From Alphaproteobacteria bacterium (GTDB lineage Bacteria; Pseudomonadota; Alphaproteobacteria; JABAAW01): a DNA stretch of 8,727 nt. Shown piece by piece: positions 1 through 6,164 of the stretch. The notes below the pieces were generated by a model, which saw only the letters and a program-made list of their open reading frames with translations, was not told where the DNA came from and searched no databases. The stretch lies in contig JABAAS010000030.1 in the NCBI GenBank assembly GCA_014238625.1, positions 1-8,727 of the forward strand, read 5' to 3'. Each line of letters opens with the position of its first letter. Position 1 is the first letter of the stretch. A program made the translations under genes and the position numbers.

Positions 1-2454
1 TGGGAGAGCGCAGACCCAGGTATTCAATTCGATACAACCATTAACGAGTGGCATACTTGCCCGAAATCAGGGCGAATCAATGCATCTAATCCTTGCTCGG
101 AATATATGTTTCTCGACGATACCGCTTGCAACCTCGCTTCCCTAAATCTCTTGCGGTTTCGAGTCAAACAAAATCTAAATAATCAAAATAAAGGCGCAAA
201 AAGAAACTCCGAAAAAGAATTCGATAGCGACGCCTTCATTCACGCAACAACCCTCTGGACGGTAGCATTGGAAATCTCCGTCGCAATGGCGCAATTCCCA
301 TCCGAAGCCATCGCCAGAAACTCTTACGATTTTCGAACACTGGGATTGGGCTTTGCAAACCTAGGTGGTTTCCTGATGAGCGAAGCAATTCCATACGATA
401 GCGACGAGGCAAGATACTTCTGCGCCGCAGTGAGCGCATTGCTAAGCGCGGTCGCATACGAAACATCCGCAGAGATGGCAGAAAGATTGGGCGCCTTCGC
501 GCGATTCAAAGAAAACAGAAACGATATGTTGCGCGTGATTAGAAACCATCGCCGAGCCGCTAACGGAGAGAGCGCAAAAAATAAAGCGGAAAGTGGAGAG
601 AAAAACAAACAAGAAAAATATGGTGAATTCGAAGGGCTGAGCAGATTGCCTAAGGTCCTCATCGCAGAAAAATGTAGCTATAAAAAACTCGCCCGCGCCG
701 CAGGTGCAGCTTGGGATCGCGCGCTTGAAAAAGGCGAGAAAAACGGTTTTCGAAACGCTCAAGTAAGCGTCATCGCGCCTACCGGAACTATCGGAATGGT
801 CATGGACTGCGCAACTATGGGAATCGAGCCAGATTTCGCGCTCGTGAAAATGAAAAAACTCGCAGGCGGTGGAATGCTGAAAATCGTCAATCCAACGCTC
901 GCACCCGCTCTCGTGTCTCTGGGATATCTCGATGAGCAAATCGCAGACATCGAAGGCTATATCGTAGGTAGCGGGCGTTTGCCAGAAAACCAAGACAATA
1001 GCTCGGGCGGCGCCCTCTCGCGCGAGAGATTGCAACGTGTCGGATTCTCAAATAGCAGCATAGATAACATAGACAAAGCTCTCAAAAGCGCATTTCATAT
1101 TCGCAACGCCTTCACTCCACAGACAATGGGCGCAGAGCTGTTTCAAAAAATGCTCGCGCGCAGTGGAGACTTGATGAACGCAATTGGCTTGTCACAAAAA
1201 GAAATACAGAAAGCAAATTTTGATATATGCGGCCATTTGATGATCGAGGGAGCTCCGCACCTCAAAGAAGAACACCTGCCGATCTTCGATTGCGCTAATA
1301 CTTGCGGTAGAGAAGGAAAGCGAAGTCTCTCTAGCGAAAGCCATATACATATGATGGCGAGCGCTCAGCCGTTTATATCCGGGGCTATCTCTAAAACTAT
1401 AAATATGCCATACAACGCCTCGATCGAAGATTGCAGAAAAGCATACGAAACATCTTGGAAGTTGGGCTTGAAAGCTAATGCCCTATACCGCGATGGATCA
1501 AAGCTATCCCAGCCATTGATAGCGGCGCAAAACAATAGGCAAGAAGATCGAAGGGAAAAGCAAGGCGAACAGCAAGAACAGATACAATACCTCGCTGAAA
1601 AAATAGCTAAAGACCTATTTGAAAAATATAAGCAGAGTCTAGCAAAAGACAATAGTTCTCCAATGCACGCTGAAAAACAAACAAAGATAGAAGAAAACGA
1701 CTTGGCTCGCGGCGAAAGGTCTCGTTTGCCTGCTCGCCGCAAAAGCTATACGCAAAAAGCAGTGGTCGGCGGACACAAAGTTTATTTGCACACAGGTGAA
1801 TATGAGGATGGCTCGTTGGGTGAGATATTTATTGATATGCATAAGGAAGGTGCCGCATTTCGTTCCATGATGAACAACTTCGCAATCGCAGTATCCATAG
1901 GATTACAATACGGCGTGCCGTTGCGAGAGTTTGCCGACGCTTTCACATTCACTCGATTCGAGCCTAGTGGGATCGTGCAGGAAAACGCGTCAATTCGACA
2001 CGCAACATCAATACTCGACTATATCTTCAGAGAGCTCGCAATAAGCTACTTGGGACGCGAAGACCTCGGGCATACCATGTCCGAGCTCGCGGTGGATTTC
2101 ACTGGCTTGGGTAAAGGCAAAGACGAAGGGCGCTTGAGCAAAGAGACCCTGGCGGCAATCGATCACTTCACCAAGCTAACGAGTAGCGGCTATGTTCGCC
2201 GCATACTCGCTGATCAGCGCAATGGTAAGAAGCAGGGTAAGTGCGAAAAGCAGTCTGCGACCTTGACACAGCGCAAGGTGAGCGAAGAAAATATGACTCT
2301 GGCAGATCGAGAGCACGAAGAAGCCGGTCTCGTGCCGGGGATTGTAACCGACGCAATAGGCGATTCTTGTGAAAATTGCGGGCACATAACCCTAGTGCGC
2401 AGTGGCTCCTGCCTAGTTTGCGCAACATGCGGGATAACTACCGGCTGTAGCTAA
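1..2454 (+). CDS. nrdJ: Adenosylcobalamin-dependent (class II) ribonucleotide reductase, 5' end missing
   Basis: Reduces ribonucleotides to deoxyribonucleotides for DNA synthesis in the cytoplasm, using a thiyl radical generated from coenzyme B12. The frame is open from base 1, giving 817 visible residues; the N-terminal part (radical-domain start, first redox cysteine) lies outside the window. Visible residues 30-35 are NPCSEY, the class II finger-loop motif: N30, C32 (thiyl-radical Cys) and E34 are the catalytic triad. C43 in ACNLASLNL is the partner redox cysteine. Further family blocks are APTGTIGMVMDC, EPDFALVKMKKLAGGG, IEGAPHLK, AQPFISGAISKTINMP, LKANALYRDGSKLSQPL and GEIFIDMHKEGAAFRS. 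The C-terminus carries CENC and CLVCATC, a zinc-ribbon or redox tail typical of the long alphaproteobacterial form. Polar, low-complexity insertions not expected in the family lie near bases 166-225, 565-630 and 1530-1600. It ends 46 bp before the convergent hdaA stop. The identification is very secure. Confidence 0.97.
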   Translation, partial: WESADPGIQFDTTINEWHTCPKSGRINASNPCSEYMFLDDTACNLASLNLLRFRVKQNLNNQNKGAKRNSEKEFDSDAFIHATTLWTVALEISVAMAQFPSEAIARNSYDFRTLGLGFANLGGFLMSEAIPYDSDEARYFCAAVSALLSAVAYETSAEMAERLGAFARFKENRNDMLRVIRNHRRAANGESAKNKAESGEKNKQEKYGEFEGLSRLPKVLIAEKCSYKKLARAAGAAWDRALEKGEKNGFRNAQVSVIAPTGTIGMVMDCATMGIEPDFALVKMKKLAGGGMLKIVNPTLAPALVSLGYLDEQIADIEGYIVGSGRLPENQDNSSGGALSRERLQRVGFSNSSIDNIDKALKSAFHIRNAFTPQTMGAELFQKMLARSGDLMNAIGLSQKEIQKANFDICGHLMIEGAPHLKEEHLPIFDCANTCGREGKRSLSSESHIHMMASAQPFISGAISKTINMPYNASIEDCRKAYETSWKLGLKANALYRDGSKLSQPLIAAQNNRQEDRREKQGEQQEQIQYLAEKIAKDLFEKYKQSLAKDNSSPMHAEKQTKIEENDLARGERSRLPARRKSYTQKAVVGGHKVYLHTGEYEDGSLGEIFIDMHKEGAAFRSMMNNFAIAVSIGLQYGVPLREFADAFTFTRFEPSGIVQENASIRHATSILDYIFRELAISYLGREDLGHTMSELAVDFTGLGKGKDEGRLSKETLAAIDHFTKLTSSGYVRRILADQRNGKKQGKCEKQSATLTQRKVSEENMTLADREHEEAGLVPGIVTDAIGDSCENCGHITLVRSGSCLVCATCGITTGCS

Positions 2455-2480
2455 AAAAGTTCTCGCTATATCTATCCAGA

Positions 2481-2498
2481 GCGCTTCTCTCGAAGCGC
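2481..2498. other. Perfect hairpin between convergent nrdJ and hdaA
   Basis: A 7-bp inverted repeat, GCGCTTC-TCTC-GAAGCGC, occupies most of the 46-bp gap between the two convergent stop codons. It could form in transcripts of either gene and may stop or stabilise both 3' ends. No T-tract follows it directly on either strand: the nearest run, on the minus strand, starts about 20 nt later. It is therefore not a canonical intrinsic terminator. Confidence 0.5.
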
Positions 2499-2500
2499 GA

Positions 2501-3238
2501 CTAACGAAGCCCGTTCGCTCTAAGGTTTTGCGATAAGAAGGGAACCGTTATTTTGCGCTTATGCGTGAGGCTCAAAGAATCTAACTGCTCGGCTATCTCG
2601 TGGTGGGCTAGAAAACTTCGCTCGATGCGGCGCAGCAAGTAAGGATAGACACGCTGGTCAACTTCCAATTGGCGTGCGCGGAAAATCTTCTCAAGAATGC
2701 ACGCGCTGTCCTCATCATCGGGATCCAAGATGCTGCTACAAGCAACCGCTCGCATACGAGAGCGCAAGTCCGCTAAAGTGATATGCCAGCTAGCCGGCGA
2801 AAGACGAGCCGTGATCAGCAAAGCACTGTTCGCGCCTTGTGTAATCTCGTTGTAAAGCGCGTAAAGCTGTCTCTCGAACAAGTCTCCTAATACTCCCGCG
2901 CGCGTAAGGTCGTAGTCGCCAGCAACATCAAGCCATAGAAAACTCTCTGCTAGTGAGGTTATATCTTGGCTCTGTTGTAAAAAACGCAGCGTTATCGTTC
3001 TTGCGTCAAACTGAGACCGCCAAATCTCGCCCAAGTGCGATTTGCCAGATTTTGCAGCTCCGCAAATCGCAAAAACGCGAGACTGTCCCCCAGCCCATGC
3101 GCGCGGATGCCACGCGCGTAAGGAATCGTAAGCCTGCGCGTTCGCGTTAAGGCGCAAAAAGCTACCTTCCTCAAAACCCTCATTGCTTGTCGTAGGTAGA
3201 GGAAGGTTGCGCTGGCTTCGTTCAAAGCTACGGCTCAT
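2501..3238 (-). CDS. hdaA: DnaA-related replication regulator HdaA (Hda family AAA+ protein)
   Basis: Predicted 245-aa cytoplasmic AAA+ protein resembling DnaA domain III without the DNA-binding domain IV. Family members bind the sliding clamp and promote hydrolysis of DnaA-bound ATP after initiation. Visible elements are a P-loop GAAKSGKS at residues 60-67, a Walker B region LWLDVAG at 101-107, a sensor I-like LLITAR at 140-145, the box VII motif DLRSRMRA at 157-164 with its arginine finger, and a sensor II stretch RRIERSF at 203-209. The N-terminus has QRNLPLP (9-15) where the family usually has a clamp-binding QLPLP-type motif. Walker B lacks the usual paired acidic residues, as is common in Hda. 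It is the last gene of the operon, 18 bp after the AI-2E gene. This gene order is common in alphaproteobacteria. The ATG at 3238 has only a weak ribosome site. Confidence 0.88.
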   Translation of the reverse strand: MSRSFERSQRNLPLPTTSNEGFEEGSFLRLNANAQAYDSLRAWHPRAWAGGQSRVFAICGAAKSGKSHLGEIWRSQFDARTITLRFLQQSQDITSLAESFLWLDVAGDYDLTRAGVLGDLFERQLYALYNEITQGANSALLITARLSPASWHITLADLRSRMRAVACSSILDPDDEDSACILEKIFRARQLEVDQRVYPYLLRRIERSFLAHHEIAEQLDSLSLTHKRKITVPFLSQNLRANGLR

Positions 3239-3256
3239 CGAATCTAGCCTATGGTT

Positions 3257-4462
3257 TTATTTGTGCGAATCTATGTGGAATATGATAGCTCTGATGCTGG
3301 CTCCAACCGGTAGCGCTAGTAAAATGCCAAAAAAGCCCGCAAGGCTGCCTCCCGCTAAAATGCAAAAAATAACCCATAGAGGATGCAGACCTATAGTCTT
3401 GCCTACTAGTCTTGGCGTAAGGAAGTAACTCTCTAATACTTGACCGAAAAGAAAGGTCGCAAGAGTCAGAAAGAAAAATGAAGAAATGCCAAAGTGAACA
3501 TAAGCTACTATCAAAGCCGTCGCCGCTCCTAGAAAAATGCCGATGTAGGGTAATAGCATCAAAATCCCAGAGGCAATACCGATGGCAAAGCCGTGTGGTA
3601 GTCCGATAAGAGTCAGTAGCAACGCGTAGAGTAGTGCCATAATCGAAATAACAGAGGCTTGTCCTCGTAGCAACGCCGATAGCGTTTCATCAATACGAGT
3701 AAATAGTAATAATAAGTGCTGCTCGCTATTCGGAATGCGTCTCCTGAACGCTGATAACGCATTGTCCCAATCTTTAAGCAAGTAGAAAGTCGCAAAAGGC
3801 ACAAGCGCAAACCACGAAAAAATAGCAAAAATTGAAGAAGTCTGTCTCGCTAACGCATTTAATCCTTGTGAAAATAAACGCGAGCCATAAGTAAAGGTTT
3901 GGCTCGCTAAATCCTGCCATTGCGATAGGTCGGGGCTACTCGAACGGAGGCTATCCCAAGCAGGAAGTAAAATAGGTTGCCATATCTTGAGCCAAGAGGT
4001 ATCCGAAGTGACGCTCGAAGTGATGCTCGAAGTGATACTTGATGTTATAGCCTCTAATTTATTTTGCAGGTTCGCCGCAATACTTGGTGCCGCGCTAAGT
4101 AGCTCTAAAGACTCGCTTAGCAAAAATGGCAGAGTCGCCAACAGCAACAAAATCAATATCGTCAGTAACGCTAAAGTCAGAAATAGGGCTGCCACCGCTC
4201 GCCAAATAGATGGAGACGAGGAGGGAAAAAGAAGCACTAAACTTTTTGTTAGTCTCTCGCATAGGGGATTGAGTAGCCAAGCCAGCACGAAAGCGGTGAG
4301 GAACGGGGCTATTACATCGCCAAGCAGTAGTAATGCCACAACCACCGCTGTAAGCAAGCCAAGCCACCAAAGCAGGCGTGCGGGGGCGAAGCTAAAGTCT
4401 TTTTCTCTAGCTCCGCTTTTCAGGGCTCGACGCTGCTCGCCCTTATTTGTTGCTCTAACCAT
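3257..4462 (-). CDS. AI-2E/PerM family polytopic membrane protein
   Basis: 401-aa inner-membrane protein of the AI-2E transporter (PerM/UPF0118) family. Members have been linked to export of autoinducer-2 or to ion/proton transport, so the substrate here is unknown. Hydrophobic segments lie at about 30-67 (two passes), 88-115, 208-230, 270-287, 290-335 (two) and 358-398 (two). The soluble stretch at 120-205 is the usual periplasmic or cytoplasmic domain of the family. Recognisable family blocks are RGQAS (266-270), LLPYIG (303-308) and SYFLTPRLVGK (345-355). Residues about 139-152 are a tandem SITS run encoded by a 12-bp DNA repeat, unusual for the family. The start is ATG 4462, 5 bp after the upstream stop, so translation is probably coupled within the operon. 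The positively charged N-terminus (about 25 aa) is cytoplasmic. Confidence 0.88.
   Translation of the reverse strand: MVRATNKGEQRRALKSGAREKDFSFAPARLLWWLGLLTAVVVALLLLGDVIAPFLTAFVLAWLLNPLCERLTKSLVLLFPSSSPSIWRAVAALFLTLALLTILILLLLATLPFLLSESLELLSAAPSIAANLQNKLEAITSSITSSITSSVTSDTSWLKIWQPILLPAWDSLRSSSPDLSQWQDLASQTFTYGSRLFSQGLNALARQTSSIFAIFSWFALVPFATFYLLKDWDNALSAFRRRIPNSEQHLLLLFTRIDETLSALLRGQASVISIMALLYALLLTLIGLPHGFAIGIASGILMLLPYIGIFLGAATALIVAYVHFGISSFFFLTLATFLFGQVLESYFLTPRLVGKTIGLHPLWVIFCILAGGSLAGFFGILLALPVGASIRAIIFHIDSHK
4005..4052 (-). repeat. Four 12-bp tandem units inside the AI-2E gene
   Basis: Four adjacent 12-bp units on the plus strand: gaagtgacgctc, gaagtgatgctc, gaagtgatactt and a more diverged gatgttatagcc. 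On the coding strand they give a repeating Ser-Ile/Val-Thr-Ser tetrapeptide in the soluble loop. The unit is a multiple of three, so expansion or contraction keeps the frame. Confidence 0.85.
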
Positions 4463-4467
4463 CTAAA

Positions 4468-5703
4468 CTACGAACTCGTTTCAAGGCTGACTACTATGCT
4501 GGCGTTCTCTAACGCCTCTTGCGAAAGAACTCGCAAACCCCTGCGCTCAAAAGCCGATATAAGAGAGCTAAGCGAGCTGTAGTGTCGAGATGTAACATGC
4601 GCTTGTCTCGTCGAAAGGCTACGAAGATTATAGTCGATTAACTCCGGCGTCTTCGCAAGAATTTGGCGAATCTCTTCCCATTGCTCGCGGTTTTGCAAAT
4701 CCGCAATGATACTCAAACGCTGCAGTTTCGCACTATGCGCTGTCTCCTCCTTCCAAATGCGATTCAGGCGCGAGAGAGTTTCGTTGCGCGCTCTTAGCAA
4801 AAGAGTCGAAAATGAAACAGCCTGTAGGTCTGGACGAGAATCTTCTGCCAGAACTAATTCCGATTTTAGCGTAAAGCTAGGAAGCTCGTTCGGAAAACCC
4901 GTCTGCTCTAATATCCCGTCAACCTGTAAGGTGATAGGTATTTTCTTCTCCTGCGCTGTTGTACTTGTGATTTGCTCGGACGATTCTACTCCTTGCGCAA
5001 TAGGCTCCGCTGTAGAAGATTCTTCTAGCGATAGCTTGGCGGTAACTACCGCAATGCCTTGCGCGCGATACTGTTCTATCAGCAACGCAGCCTGCATCGA
5101 TTGCAGGTCCTTCAAAGAATCTAATATCGCTACACGCTCGTTCGGGGTCATCTCAGCCGAGATAACCGGCACAAGAAGGTCATTATCGCTACCCTCGATT
5201 TTCCAAGCGCTGAGCCAAGAGTTTTGCGGCGGCCATAGCTGCGTAGCACCATCTATCTCAAGAATCGGAAGTAGCAAAAAAGTCGGGGCAACCGTATAGG
5301 AAATCTTTAAATTAGCCTTATGAAGCCTCGCAAAAAACTTCTCTCGTAAAAAACGCACGCTCGCTTGACCGTAAAAGGCACCGTCTCTAAAGCTAACGCG
5401 CTCAAGAAAAAAGCCCTCCGTTAGTGAGGTGATTTGCTTATCAGACAGACTCGAGACAAACGATTTGCTACGATAATCCTCAACAACAAAGCGATGCAAA
5501 GCCTCCGCTAAAGCCGCGCGAAGAGCTAACTTCTTCGCGCGCTCCTTCGCTCGCGCCTCACTCTCCCCTGGCGCGCTTATAGGCAGAGAAACAAAAAGCG
5601 CCTCCTCTAAACGATTCTGCTGCGCCGATGCATGCGCTAAAGCAAAAAAGTTGAAAATAACAACAAAAATGCTAATAAAAAAAGAGTGAAAACGGAAAGG
5701 CAT
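4468..5703 (-). CDS. Secreted DUF2066-domain protein
   Basis: 411-aa predicted exported protein of the DUF2066 family, whose biochemical role is unknown. The start chosen is ATG 5703. It gives an N-terminus of MPFRF, a hydrophobic core at residues 8-22 and a likely signal peptidase site after AHASA (residues 23-27), so the mature protein should be periplasmic. An in-frame TTG 9 bp upstream would add only MLL. DUF2066-like elements are the alternating basic/Ala helix ARAKERAKKLALRAALAEAL (50-69), the YGQASVRFL strand (111-119), and the LLLPILEIDGATQLW (143-157) plus LLVPV (176-180) region. Residues 225-255 are Ser/Glu/Thr-rich and probably a linker. It is first in the operon with the AI-2E gene and hdaA, with a 5-bp gap to the next gene. 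Divergence from purM is a recurrent alphaproteobacterial arrangement. Confidence 0.82.
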   Translation of the reverse strand: MPFRFHSFFISIFVVIFNFFALAHASAQQNRLEEALFVSLPISAPGESEARAKERAKKLALRAALAEALHRFVVEDYRSKSFVSSLSDKQITSLTEGFFLERVSFRDGAFYGQASVRFLREKFFARLHKANLKISYTVAPTFLLLPILEIDGATQLWPPQNSWLSAWKIEGSDNDLLVPVISAEMTPNERVAILDSLKDLQSMQAALLIEQYRAQGIAVVTAKLSLEESSTAEPIAQGVESSEQITSTTAQEKKIPITLQVDGILEQTGFPNELPSFTLKSELVLAEDSRPDLQAVSFSTLLLRARNETLSRLNRIWKEETAHSAKLQRLSIIADLQNREQWEEIRQILAKTPELIDYNLRSLSTRQAHVTSRHYSSLSSLISAFERRGLRVLSQEALENASIVVSLETSS

Positions 5704-5740
5704 CAGCAACAAGAAGGTTAAAGGCTACACAACGAGAGCT

Positions 5741-5770
5741 CTTATATAGATACTATAATACTCTTGTAAA
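5741..5770 (-). promoter_or_regulatory. Candidate sigma70-type promoter for the DUF2066-AI-2E-hdaA operon
   Basis: On the minus strand a -35 element TTTACA (5770-5765) is followed after 16 nt by TATATA (5748-5743), or after 18 nt by TATAAG (5746-5741). The transcript would start near 5735, about 30 nt before the ATG at 5703. A consensus DnaA box lies just upstream of the -35. Predicted by eye only. Confidence 0.45.
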
Positions 5771-5776
5771 AAAATA

Positions 5777-5785
5777 TGTGGATAA
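5777..5785 (-). promoter_or_regulatory. Perfect DnaA box (TTATCCACA)
   Basis: Plus-strand TGTGGATAA is the exact complement of TTATCCACA, the highest-affinity DnaA box. It is centred about 46 bp upstream of the predicted start of the operon that contains hdaA, a usual position for an activator site. I saw no second perfect copy in the window, so an origin of replication is not supported. Confidence 0.6.
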
Positions 5786-5817
5786 GTGATTTTATTCCTT
5801 TTATATTCCTTAAAGAT

Positions 5818-5848
5818 GATTCTGCAGTCTAAATGATTCTTTTGATTC
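5818..5848. promoter_or_regulatory. Cluster of three GANTC (CcrM-type) methylation sites
   Basis: GATTC occurs at 5818-5822, 5835-5839 and 5844-5848; the first two lie in direct 8-bp repeats ATGATTCT (5816 and 5833). In alphaproteobacteria GANTC is methylated by CcrM, and GcrA uses such sites to time promoters. The third site overlaps the candidate purM -35. The role is inferred. Confidence 0.4.
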
Positions 5849-5870
5849 GCTTTTTTAGAAGAAATACAAA
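5842..5870 (+). promoter_or_regulatory. Candidate sigma70-type promoter toward purM
   Basis: TTGATT (5842-5847) and TACAAA (5865-5870) are separated by 17 nt, with four of six matches to consensus at each hexamer. Transcription would begin near 5877, giving a leader of about 160 nt before GTG 6039 that includes the first repeat units. This is a weak prediction. Confidence 0.3.
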
Positions 5871-5984
5871 ACACAATCAAACTGCAAAGCTGAATTATCT
5901 TATCCTCTGCGTTTGAAGGTTAAGCTAAAAGCAAGCTATACAAACAATAGAAGAAAATCTAGTGCTTTGAGAGGCGGGTAGTTG

Positions 5985-6164
5985 ATGGGCGATAAGGATG
6001 GGCGATAAGATAGAGCCGTCGGGCGATGGGGTGGCGTTGTGAACGATAGGCTAGAGTCGTTGGGCGAGACAGTAGGGCTGTTAGACGATAAGGTAGAGCC
6101 GTTGGACGAGAAGGCAGGGCTGTTGAACGGTAGTGTAGAGCCGCTGGGTGAGACGGTAGAGCTG
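5985..6164 (+). repeat. 21/42-bp tandem repeat spanning the purM start
   Basis: Eight degenerate units of about 21 bp start at 5998, 6019, 6039, 6060, 6081, 6102, 6123 and 6144, preceded by a 13-bp partial copy at 5985 (ATGGGCGATAAGG). Units alternate between two types, one ending GAGCCG or GAGTCG and the other ending GGGCTG or GAGCTG, so the higher-order period is 42 bp. The unit starting at 6019 is one base short (20 bp). From 6039 on the units are in frame with purM and encode heptads such as LDDKVEP, LDEKAGL and LGETVEL. Confidence 0.9.

Larger units (their letters stand above)
5704..6038. other. AT-rich divergent control region between the DUF2066 operon and purM
   Basis: 335 bp without a credible protein gene. 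Its left 270 bp is markedly more AT-rich than the flanking genes. It holds back-to-back promoter candidates, a consensus DnaA box and a GANTC cluster, each listed separately. Its right end is the out-of-frame beginning of the purM tandem repeat. The antisense frame through the repeat encodes an Arg/Pro/Leu heptad pattern that merely mirrors the DNA repeat and is not a gene. Confidence 0.75.

Noticed and set aside
442..1035. Minus-strand frame of 197 codons opposite nrdJ
   Set aside because: It overlaps the conserved NrdJ core (APTGTIG region) and has no features of a protein family.
2481..2498. Canonical intrinsic terminator for nrdJ or hdaA
   Set aside because: The stem is perfect but no T-tract follows directly in either direction, so it is listed only as a hairpin.
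3987..4466. Plus-strand frame of 159 codons opposite the AI-2E gene
   Set aside because: The sense strand encodes clear membrane segments and family motifs; the opposite frame is Ser-rich and unrecognisable.
5704..6164. Replication origin (AT-rich DNA, DnaA box and tandem repeats)
   Set aside because: Only one perfect DnaA box is present and the repeat units do not resemble DnaA boxes or plasmid iterons; neighbouring genes are not typical origin markers.
5985..6164. CRISPR array
   Set aside because: The units are directly adjacent with no unique spacers, and they are in frame with purM.
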